Assembly: GCA_023101885.1 (NCBI GenBank)
Contig: JALPQD010000918.1
Span: forward strand, 186,001 to 250,000
Source: Typhlomys cinereus
Lineage: Eukaryota; Chordata; Mammalia; Rodentia; Platacanthomyidae
Reading direction: 5' to 3'
DNA: 64,000 nt
Part shown: positions 57,131-64,000 of the stretch, piece after piece
How positions within the stretch are numbered: the stretch's first letter is position 1
Layout of the letters: each line of letters starts with the position of its first letter
Notes under the pieces: generated by a model
Databases searched by the model: none
Told to the model about the DNA's origin: nothing
The model's input: the letters and a program-made list of their open reading frames with translations, nothing else
Program-made: the position numbers and the translations under genes

Positions 57131-57220
57131 GGGTTGGGGATTTAGCTCAGTGGTAGAGCGCTTGCCTAGCAAGCGCGAGGCCCTGGGTTCGGTCCCCAGC
57201 ACCAAAAAAAAAAAAAAAAA
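57131..57220 (+). mobile_element. Young ID SINE with intact pol III promoter
   Basis: Close match to the rodent ID/BC1 consensus as recalled: gggttggggatttagctcag (A box 'tagctcagtggtagagcg'), 'cttgcctagcaagcgcgagg', B box 'gggttcggtccccagcacc', then a pure A tail of about 17. TSD attcaatagtctgg at 57117-57130 and again at 57220-57233. All other ID copies in the window are much more diverged. Confidence 0.95.
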
Positions 57221-57522
57221 TTCAATAGTCTGGGATGTTGCATGTAAGACCTTTTCCAAGGCACCAACCAGTGGCTTTGCGTCTATATTAAGGAATCCTA
57301 CCTTCTGGTGACATTAAAGGCAGGTAACAGAGACACGTTAAACTCTGTTGCCCAGGCCCACTTGCTTCTGACTGAAACAGTTTTTAACACAATCCATGAA
57401 CAATGATCAATTTTTAAAAAACAAGAAATATGCAAGGTAAATATTCCCTTTTCTTTTTCAGTTTAATAGGCCCTAGTAATAAAAACCTAAATAGGCTGTA
57501 GCATTTAAAAAATGTTTTATTT

Positions 57523-57647
57523 AGACTGGGGAGAAGGGTCAGGGATTAAAGCCTTTGCCTCACAAGTAAAAAGGACCTGAGTTCAGATCCCCAAATCCAC
57601 AGAAAATGCCAGACCAATGCCCTCTTTTACACACACCTACAAATACA

Positions 57648-57679
<32 letters not shown>

Positions 57680-57710
57680 TGCACAATTGAATAAAAAAGA
57701 TTAAAAAAGA
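57523..57710 (+). mobile_element. Long SINE with internal deletion
   Basis: 'gactggggagaagggtcagg', 'gacctgagttcagatcccca', then directly to the 'atgccctcttttacacacac' end and a CA run. 57235-57520 is unassigned. Confidence 0.75.
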
Positions 57711-57849
57711 AATGCCATTTTCTATATCTGTCTCCATTCTGAACTTGTTCACTTGTCCTCCCTCTGAAACACCAGACATGTCAGATGCTATGACTCAACT
57801 ACATACGTGACTCTAACCATAACCCATCAGCTCCAAATTAGGAAATACT

Positions 57850-58066
57850 GGGCTGGAGAGGTGGCTCAAGGGTTAAGCCTCTGACTTGCAGGCAGAAGGT
57901 CCTGAGTTTGGATCCTAGACCTCACGTATAGACGCCTAGACGCCGGGCAGAAGTGGGGGCGGCTTGCGTTTCTGGTCCTGGTAGGGCAGAGCCTGTGAAT
58001 CCGGGGGCAGAGTAAACAAGGAGGAAGTGGAGGCGGTCCATGGTGGTTCCCGAATTCGCCCGTGGT

Positions 58067-58121
<55 letters not shown>

Positions 58122-58178
58122 GCACACACACGTGCACACACACACAATTGAATAAATAATGATAATAATAAATTTTTT
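57850..58178 (+). mobile_element. Young-subfamily long SINE with 15-bp TSD
   Basis: 'ggctggagaggtggctcaag', 'tggtcctggtagggcagagc', 'cggtccatggtggttcccga', long (CA)n at 58071-58145, AATAATAATA tail. Exact TSD aaattaggaaatact at 57835-57849 and 58179-58193. Confidence 0.94.
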
Positions 58179-58299
58179 AAATTAGGAAATACTTAATGTT
58201 CCGGGTGTCCTCCTAAACTGAAGAACAGCCTTTACAGTAACATTTCACCAACTTCGTCAAGGACGGATTGTGGTCACATCAGGTAGAAGCCAGTCACTA

Positions 58300-58625
58300 A
58301 CTGTTGAAGGAATTCCAAGATCCATGAGTAAATAAAGGGATATTAGAAACTGTTTATGGAGGTCGGAGCTGACCAATCTCCACATGTCAACAACACTTTT
58401 GTTTCAATTTATTCAGTCATCTGCTAGAATAGAAGCCCCTTCCCCTAGAAGTAACCACTATAAAAAAACTTGCTGAACAAAGACTTGAGGCTCTTGTTCC
58501 TAACCTGCTGTGTCAGTGACAGGGAGAGCCCAGGCTCGAGCTTGAATAAAGACCCTCGAGTATTTACAGCGGTGTCACCTCTGGTGGTTTCTTGGGATCT
58601 AAAAATCTGGGCACAGCACTACATT
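58300..58625 (+). mobile_element. Probable solo LTR (ERV1/ERVK-like)
   Basis: An LTR-like order of signals: TATA-like 'tataaaa' at 58459, a GC-rich R-like segment, an AATAAA signal at 58545-58550, then 'ggtgtcacctctggtggttt' and 'ttgggatct', as in U5 regions. No internal retroviral genes flank it. The 5' boundary is uncertain. Confidence 0.55.
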
Positions 58626-58719
58626 ACCACAAGGCCATTCCTCTTGAAATGTCACTTGGATAACACTAAGAGTTAGAACCGATTCAAAGCAAAACAACAT
58701 CGCAACAGTGTGAACATGA

Positions 58720-59150
58720 AGACCTACTCAGAATGCAGATGTACACACATAGGTGACCTCTGGTGCACACGCACACGCACGCACGCATACACGCAAAAAA
58801 AAGCATACATGCAGAGCCCTTCCTACAGAACACACTTTCTGCGAGTGTGTTCCTTTTTTCCCTGTATTGTGTTTTCGTTTGCATGTGTGTGTGAGGGGAT
58901 TTTGAATGTATGTGGCTGTGGGAGGTCCAAGGATGACATTGGGAATCATCCTGGATTGCTCTTCCACCTTACTGCTTTGCTTTGGGATTTCTCAGGTTCT
59001 GTCTTCCAGGGCTGGAATCACAGCCTCCCCCTCCACCCTATATTCACCTGGCAGTTTTATGTGGTTTCTGGGGATCTGAACTTAACTCAGGTCCTTTTGT
59101 TTGTGAAGTCAAGACTTTAATCACAGAGCCATCTTTTTGGCCCCATATGT
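58720..59150. mobile_element. SINE tail (plus) and old long SINE (minus)
   Basis: 58720-58815 is a CA/CG-rich SINE tail. 58880-59150 is antisense: 'gaatcatcctggattgctct', 'tttgggatttctcaggttct', 'cagagccatctttttggccc'. Confidence 0.75.
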
Positions 59151-59154
59151 GCTC

Positions 59155-59980
59155 TTAACACAGAATAGAAAATGCCTTTAATGGTAGGGCAGACTATGGA
59201 AGGGAGTTGCCAAGGAAGAGTTAGTGAGGCAGATAGATTACCAGAGAAGTTTAACAAATCTGGATGCCTCCTCCCAGCGACACACACACCTCTTCCCATC
59301 AAAGTAACATCCAATTCTGCCCCAACAACTCCTCTTTCCTGCTTAGTTTGTATCTGAACACATCTGGAAGTAGAGCGAGCCAAGCCAACTGCGCAGGAAG
59401 AATAAAACCTACCTACTATCTTATGCCTCTGCATGACTGGATGTAGTACCTGCGATCAAAATTATGGAATGCACTTCCTGTACACGATGTCAAGAACTTA
59501 GGGTACAACCAGACTAGACAACAACGGGTTAACACTGGTGTGAGACTGACTGAGCTGAGGTCACAAGTTGGCAAGAAGACAGGGGTGGGGACTTGAGGTT
59601 AGACTAGTTTGGGCAAGTAGCAAATGGCTTCCCGCAAGCGACGGAGACTGCACGATGGGAACACTGCTGATCCCGGTGGCTTGATGAAGACTGAATGTAG
59701 GTGCTTCTGGGAACCTGAACTCTTTTTGTAGTTCTTTCTCTGACCAAGTACCACATGAGGCAAGTGTTGGTTAAGTTTAGGCTGACACTGTTAAGGGAGC
59801 AACTTCTGCATTGTATTAACCTATTATCATGACTGGGGGGCTTTTCTCTGGTTGTCTGATATGACCATTCGTGCAATACAATTGTTGCAGGTCATGTAGT
59901 AAAGTCTATTCCTTAGACAGCAAATAAGATGATAATAATAATAACAGTGAAAAGCTAAGAAAGAAAAGAAAGAGGTTTTT
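59155..59980. other. Unassigned intergenic stretch
   Basis: Over 800 bases with no recognised SINE or gene. A 12-bp ATA run is near 59933. Possibly an old LTR or single-copy DNA. Confidence 0.35.
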
Positions 59981-60110
59981 CATTTATTTATTTATTTATT
60001 TATTCATTCATTCATTCATTCATTCATTCATTTATTTGTTTGCTTGTTTGTTTATTTGTGTGTATATGAACCAGAGGGTACTGTGTGTGCCTGTGGAGGC
60101 CGGAGGGTGA
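59981..60110 (-). mobile_element. (TTTA)n(TTCA)n and the end of an antisense long SINE
   Basis: Tetranucleotide runs at 59981-60050, then 'gaaccagagggtactgtgtg' and 'cctgtggaggccggagggtg', where the copy stops (5'-truncated). Confidence 0.7.
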
Positions 60111-60337
60111 CCAACATGAGGGATAGTCTTAAGAAATACGAGCTTACTAGAGTTAAGGGCCTGGTGGGAGAGCATTGTAATGGAAGAGATAGCTTAGAAT
60201 GAGAGGACAGAGAGAGCAGAAGGAGAAGTCGTAGGCAGCATGGTGGAAAAGAGGGTCCCAGGATGCAGAAAATCTTGGAAAGAGAACAAAGGACGAGCCA
60301 GGAAGAAGTGAGGGGACAAAGAATTTGAAAGGCTTTT

Positions 60338-60638
60338 TTTTTTTATGAGGTTTTTTTTTAATTTTTTTATTATTATTTATTCAATTATGCATGTGTGTGT
60401 ATGTGTGTGTATGTATTGTGTGTGTGTAGAACCATGGACGAATTCGGGAACCACCATGGACGCCTCAACCTCCTCCTTGTTTACTCTGCCCCGGGATTCA
60501 CAGGCTCCGCCCTACCAGGACCAGAAACGCAGGCCGCCCCGCTTCCGCCCTGGCGTCTATACGTGGGGTCTAGGATCTGAACTCAGGATCTTCTGCCTGC
60601 AAGGCAGAGGCTTAACCACTGAGCCACCTCTCCAGCCC
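60338..60638 (-). mobile_element. Young-subfamily long SINE with 21-bp TSD
   Basis: Antisense full-length copy: T-rich tail, TG run, 'gaaccatggacgaattcggg', 'cctgagccacc'-type head end 'actgagccacctctccagcc'. A 21-bp exact TSD starting caaagaatttg occurs at 60317-60337 and 60639-60659. Confidence 0.95.
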
Positions 60639-60799
60639 CAAAGAATTTGAAAGGCTTTTAAGAGGGGCTTTTAATGCCTCACAGGTTAGAAAGCTGTCTG
60701 TGTGGTCATATTAGGGTAATGGGGGTGAGAGGCTTCCTTTTTTTTTTGCATGTATGCAGTTGAAGGAGACAGGAACTATAAATCAGACTAGAAGAGTTA

Positions 60800-60960
60800 A
60801 TTATTTTTCTTTCTTTTATGTATGGGGTGCATGCGTGCGTGTGTGCATGTGTGTGTGTGTTTGCATGTAGGTGGGTAAACGTGTGTGTGGGAGTGTATAT
60901 ACGTGAGTGCACTTGAGTATGTGTGCCTGTGGAGGCCCAAGGGTGATATTGTTCTTCCTC
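60800..60960 (-). mobile_element. Partial antisense long SINE, TG-rich
   Basis: TG/CG alternation (gcatgcgtgcgtgtgtgcat), 'agtgtatatacgtgagtgca', 'ggaggcccaagggtgatatt', then stops. 60965-61480 is unassigned sequence upstream of the Fbxo27 promoter. Confidence 0.65.
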
Positions 60961-61484
60961 CGTATTGTTGTGAGGCTAGCTGTCTAACTAAACCCATAGG
61001 ATGCCATTAGGGCTAGCATTGTTAGCCATTCACGTGGTAATTAATCAGCAGGGAGGAAGGGCTAGGCATACTATTCCAGAGGAGCTAGGCCTTGAGAAGG
61101 AAGCTGAATCTCCTACTAGACAGGCCAAGGATCAGCTGGTGTGAACCGCAAGGGCTGACGGAATCCGCCCTAAACTCTAGCCTGTGGCATTGGGTGGGGT
61201 CTGGGAGTAAGGAACCGAAAAGGCTAACGATTAGAAAGTGAGGGGCCTGCGAACGAAAAGGACAGCAAGGCACTGCTGACACCACTGGGGAACGATGGCA
61301 GGGGGCAGGGGTCGGACTCGGCAGTCCAGGCAGCAGAGAGCACATAGGGGCGCTGGTGAGTCGAGGGGAGCTGGCGAAGGGTGACAGGGGTGGGCTGGCA
61401 AAGACGGACTGAAGACAGACTTAGGGACAGCCTGGCGGTGGCAAGGCTGGAGAAGCAGACTGATGGCCGGGGAGCTGTCAAAGA

Positions 61485-61619
61485 GTGGGGGTGCGCGCGT
61501 TCCGCAAGGGGAGGGCAAGGCTGCGCGCCGCAGAGGCTGCCGGTCCCAGACGCTTGACCCTTCTTTGGTCGCTTAACCCTTCCTCGTCCGCAGTCGCAGC
61601 CGGGCCTGGCGCGAAGATC
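61485..61619 (+). promoter_or_regulatory. Fbxo27: Fbxo27 CpG-rich promoter / 5'UTR region
   Basis: CpG density rises sharply from about 61490 and continues through exon 1 and into intron 1 (about 62120), as expected for a CpG-island promoter. The start codon has A at -3 and G at +4. The transcription start cannot be fixed by eye; no TATA box is obvious. Confidence 0.65.
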
Positions 61620-61983
61620 ATGGGAGCCTTGATCTCCAGGGACCGGGCCGCGCGGATCCCCACGCCGGAGCTGGACCCGGAGGAGGTGCTGGACCTGAAC
61701 CGACTGCCCCCGGAGCTGCTCCTGGTGGTGCTGAGCCACGTGCCACCGCGAACGCTGCTGGGACGCTGCCGCCAGGTGTGCCGGGAGTGGCGAGCCCTGG
61801 TGGACGGACAGGCGCTGTGGCTGCTGATCCTGGCCAGGGACCATAGCGCCGCCGGCCGCGCCCTGCTGCCGCTCATCCACAGATGCCTGCCACACGCCGG
61901 CGACGGCGTGCCCTGTCCCCTGGGTCGCTTCTGCCTGCTGCGACCGCTGGGCCGAAACCTCATCAGCAACCCCTGCGGCCAAG
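61620..61983 (+). CDS. Fbxo27: Fbxo27 coding exon 1 (F-box domain)
   Basis: Start ATG 61620-61622. 364 nt encode residues 1-121 plus one base, then a GTGAGT donor. N-terminal [12 protein letters not shown] has a Gly2 suitable for myristoylation, as in human FBXO27 (recalled MGASVSRGRAAR). The F-box is at residues about 26-70 ([19 protein letters not shown]...[15 protein letters not shown]) and binds SKP1 in an SCF ubiquitin ligase. The linker ends [11 protein letters not shown], before the FBA (glycan-binding) domain. Similarity to FBXO27 exceeds that to the neighbouring paralogue FBXO17, for example the shared [10 protein letters not shown] and ARDH. The long antisense frames here are GC-rich shadows. 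Confidence 0.95.
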
Positions 61984-62019
61984 GTGAGTGACCGGAAAGG
62001 AGCAGCCGGAATGCTTTGC

Positions 62020-62460
62020 TCACGGCGAGGGGGCGGGGACACAAGGGAGGTGGAGCGGGGCTTGGGATGGAGCCACGGGGCAGGTGGCGGGCGGGGCCTG
62101 GGGTCTGGACCTCCAGAAGATGACGTGTCCGTGCTAAGGAGCGAGGTCTTAGGGGCGGAGTCTCATAGAAGGCGGTAGGCGGGGGCTGGGGTCGCCAGAA
62201 GATAATGCACAGGTGCTGAGGGGTGGGCCACAATGGAGAAGAGGGGCGGAGCCACAAAGAAGAGAGCGGTCCACACGGGAAGCGCGAGGTGGGACCTGAG
62301 GGGTGTGGCCACTAAGGACAGAAAGAGACTTGGGCGGAGTCGCAATGTGGTGGGCGGGGCTTAGCCAGAACTATGTGTGAAGATAGTGGGCGGGGCAAGG
62401 GTGCGGTCCCAAGGGACTCTTCTGGAGGGGGTTGAGGGGCGGGGCTCAGATGACTCGATG
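62020..62460 (+). repeat. GC-box-rich degenerate tandem repeat in Fbxo27 intron 1
   Basis: About nine GGGCGG/GGCGGGG boxes in 440 bases, with a loose repeat of roughly 88 bases. Compare 'cggggcctggggtc...ccagaagatgacg' at about 62092 with 'cgggggctggggtcgccaga' at about 62179, each followed by a 'ggggcggag' box. It directly follows the exon 1 donor, so Sp/KLF-type factors could act here. Confidence 0.6.
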
Positions 62461-62589
62461 AGAGGGTTAGAGGAGAAAACTGGAAGGATCTGTCGGCAAG
62501 GAAAATGATGGGAAGGAAAGGAACCTCCTGGGGCGAGTTCAGGCCGGTCTAGGAGCGGGCCAGTGGAAACTGGAACTTGCAAAATATCT

Positions 62590-62940
62590 TTTTAAAATTG
62601 TTTTTATTTTTATTCTTTTAGAGTTTTATACATGAATACGATGAATTTACATCATCTTCACCCCTTTATCACAAATCCAGTCCCCACTCCTTTTCCCACT
62701 GAAAAGGAGTCTCCCTGTTATTTTCATGTCTTTTTGCTTGTGTGGCCTACCGAGTTTCATCTGGGAAGCCTGCACCAGCATGTGCTAGAGTTTGAATGTA
62801 CTGATGTACCATTGAGGAAAGCAGTCCCCTACCCCGACCTCCTTTTTAAAAAAATGGTTTTAAGACAGTCTCACACTGCAGTCTTGACTGGCATGCTGCT
62901 TCCACTTCCCAGTGCTGGAATTACTCAACTGAACCCTTTC
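62590..62940. mobile_element. Unclassified AT-rich insert and antisense B1 in intron 1
   Basis: 62590-62830 is an AT/T-rich interspersed sequence I cannot name ('gagttttatacatgaatacg'). 62845-62935 is antisense B1-like ('tctcacactgcagtcttgac', 'ccagtgctggaattactcaa') and ends just before the exon 2 acceptor. Confidence 0.45.
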
Positions 62941-62950
62941 TTATTCCCAG

Positions 62951-63062
62951 AAGGCTTAAGGAAATGGATGGTGCGGCATGGCGGGGACGGCTGGGTAGTG
63001 GAGGAGAACAGGAAATCTGTGCCTGGTGCCCCCTCACAGACCTGCTTCGCGAGTTCCTTCAG
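62951..63062 (+). CDS. Fbxo27: Fbxo27 coding exon 2 (start of FBA domain)
   Basis: 112 nt between a ttattcccag acceptor and a GTAAAA donor. Joined to exon 1 it reads [25 protein letters not shown] then [14 protein letters not shown], the conserved start of the FBA domain that recognises high-mannose N-glycans in FBXO2/6/27-type proteins. Residues about 122-158. The donor reads AG|GTAAAAGG, weaker than consensus at +5, but the junction with exon 3 restores Ser-Trp-Cys as in the family. Confidence 0.95.
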
Positions 63063-63150
63063 GTAAAAGGTCCCTGCACTCCCCACAGAGCTGTTTCACT
63101 GTTGAGAAGGGCCTGCCCGGTTCTCACGACCCTTCTCCCATCCTCCCTAG

Positions 63151-63246
63151 TTGGTGCCGCAAGAAGCAGGTCTTGGATCTGGAGGAGGAAGGTCTATGGC
63201 CAGATCTGCTGGACAGTGGTGGGATTGAGATTGTCATCTCAGACTG
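63151..63246 (+). CDS. Fbxo27: Fbxo27 coding exon 3 (FBA domain)
   Basis: 96 nt with a cctccctag acceptor and a GTGAGT donor, after a very short 88-bp intron. Encodes (S)WCRKKQVLDLEEEGLWPDLLDSGGIEIVISDW, about residues 159-190. The carbohydrate-binding FBA fold continues in exons beyond 64000; human FBXO27 is 283 residues as recalled. Substitutions such as GGIEIVISDW for the recalled GRIEICVSDW are ordinary divergence. Confidence 0.95.
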
Positions 63247-63439
63247 GTGAGTGTGATTCGATCCACAGGCCTTTGCTAAACATTGGCAGTCATGACTTTT
63301 GCATGGTGGTTGCTCCAATAACTGGCGGTCAGGGCGGCTACAGTGGTGCTCAGAGCAGAGCACATTCCCTAAAACCCTTCTCTCCTCCTCCCAAAGGGTC
63401 AGTGGCGTGGCAACAGATTTTGTTGTTTTGCTTTTTGTT

Positions 63440-63472
63440 TTTTTTTTCTTTTCTTTCTTCTTTTTAAATTTA

Positions 63473-63512
<40 letters not shown>

Positions 63513-63745
63513 TGTGCAGTAATGTGTATCAGAGGGTACTGTGTGTTTCTGTGGAGGACCAAGGGCAATCCCTGATTTTGTGACTCATCCTGGATTGCTT
63601 TACCTCCTTTTTGCTTCACTCTGGGATTTCCTAAGCTCTGTCCACCAGGGCCAGAAGTGCAGGCTGCCACTGATTCTGCCTTTTTAGTAGGACCTGGGAT
63701 CTGAACTCAGGACTTTCTGTTTGTAAGGCAGAGTCTTAACCCCTG
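63440..63745 (-). mobile_element. Long SINE in Fbxo27 intron 3
   Basis: (TG)n at 63476-63510, 'gtatcagagggtactgtgtg', 'gactcatcctggattgcttt', 'gggacctgggatctgaact'-type head region, 'cctgagccatctctccagtt'. Almost complete. Confidence 0.85.
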
Positions 63746-63754
63746 AGCCATCTC

Positions 63755-63777
63755 TCCAGTTCTTTCTTTCTTTCTTT

Positions 63778-63829
<52 letters not shown>

Positions 63830-63975
63830 TCCTTTCTTTCCTTTCTTTTTACTTTTTGAGACAGGCTGTCATGTAGACCAAGCTGGTCTTGAACTCATTA
63901 TATAGCCAAAGATGACTCTGAATCCATGATCCTCCTGCCTCAGTTGCCTAAATACTGGGGTGAGAGGTCCTGCCC
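63755..63975. repeat. (CTTT)n tract and antisense B1 in Fbxo27 intron 3
   Basis: 63761-63850 is near-perfect CTTT. 63855-63975 is B1 ('accaagctggtcttgaactc', 'gatcctcctgcctcagttgc'). Confidence 0.88.
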
Positions 63976-64000
63976 CAAGCTCTGGGATAAGATCAGCAGA

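Noticed and set aside
57131..57203. A functional tRNA-Ala gene
   Set aside because: The sequence is the ID/BC1 SINE form with an A tail and TSD, not a foldable mature tRNA gene with anticodon loop and terminator.
61224..62257. Antisense frames of 272 and 259 codons opposite Fbxo27 exon 1
   Set aside because: Shadows of the GC-rich exon and intron 1. The sense frame has clear F-box homology and splice sites.

Overview
The window is nuclear DNA from a rodent. It contains spliced mammalian exons plus B1 (7SL-derived), ID and B2-like (tRNA-derived) SINEs, B4-like ID/B1 composites, old MIR and L1M relics, a younger L1, and very long GAAA/GGAA tracts. B1, ID and B2-type elements together suggest a muroid-related rodent. 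The commonest long SINE has a body that does not look like mouse or rat B2, so a lineage other than Mus/Rattus is likely; I cannot name the species.

Two host genes lie head to head. On the minus strand at the left edge are the first three coding exons of Acp7 (acid phosphatase type 7, secreted purple-acid-phosphatase-like): 9874-9979, 1142-1342 and 164-346. The rest of the gene lies left of position 1. On the plus strand at the right edge are the first three coding exons of Fbxo27 (F-box/FBA glycoprotein-binding SCF subunit): 61620-61983, 62951-63062 and 63151-63246. The rest lies right of 64000. The order and divergent orientation match what I recall of human 19q13.2. The two start codons are about 51.6 kb apart.

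That interval is mostly transposon-derived. The main items are an intronless, full-length Kpna2 (importin alpha) retrocopy with an uninterrupted 529-codon frame (37764-39353, minus) flanked by an 18-bp target-site duplication (TSD); a 4.0-kb 5'-truncated L1 (48714-52713) with a 15-bp TSD and a damaged ORF2; an old L1 split by three later SINEs (55078-56400); at least six copies of a roughly 400-bp dispersed element; a probable solo LTR; and recent SINE insertions with 12-21 bp TSDs. A 53-bp tandem repeat built from half of an ID/tRNA-like SINE recurs at several loci. A CpG-enriched single-copy block (10560-11240) and repeat-poor stretches (20150-21300, 29890-31050, 52740-53550, 59150-59980) have no assigned gene.

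I found no operon, CRISPR, phage or bacterial-type system, and no clearly new biological system. The best leads are the intact Kpna2 retrocopy, the tRNA-head long SINE with a recently active subfamily, the 53-bp ID-half arrays, the orphan CpG-rich block and the GC-box repeat in Fbxo27 intron 1. Repeat family names are by-eye assignments, and repeat boundaries without a stated TSD are good to about 10-20 bases.
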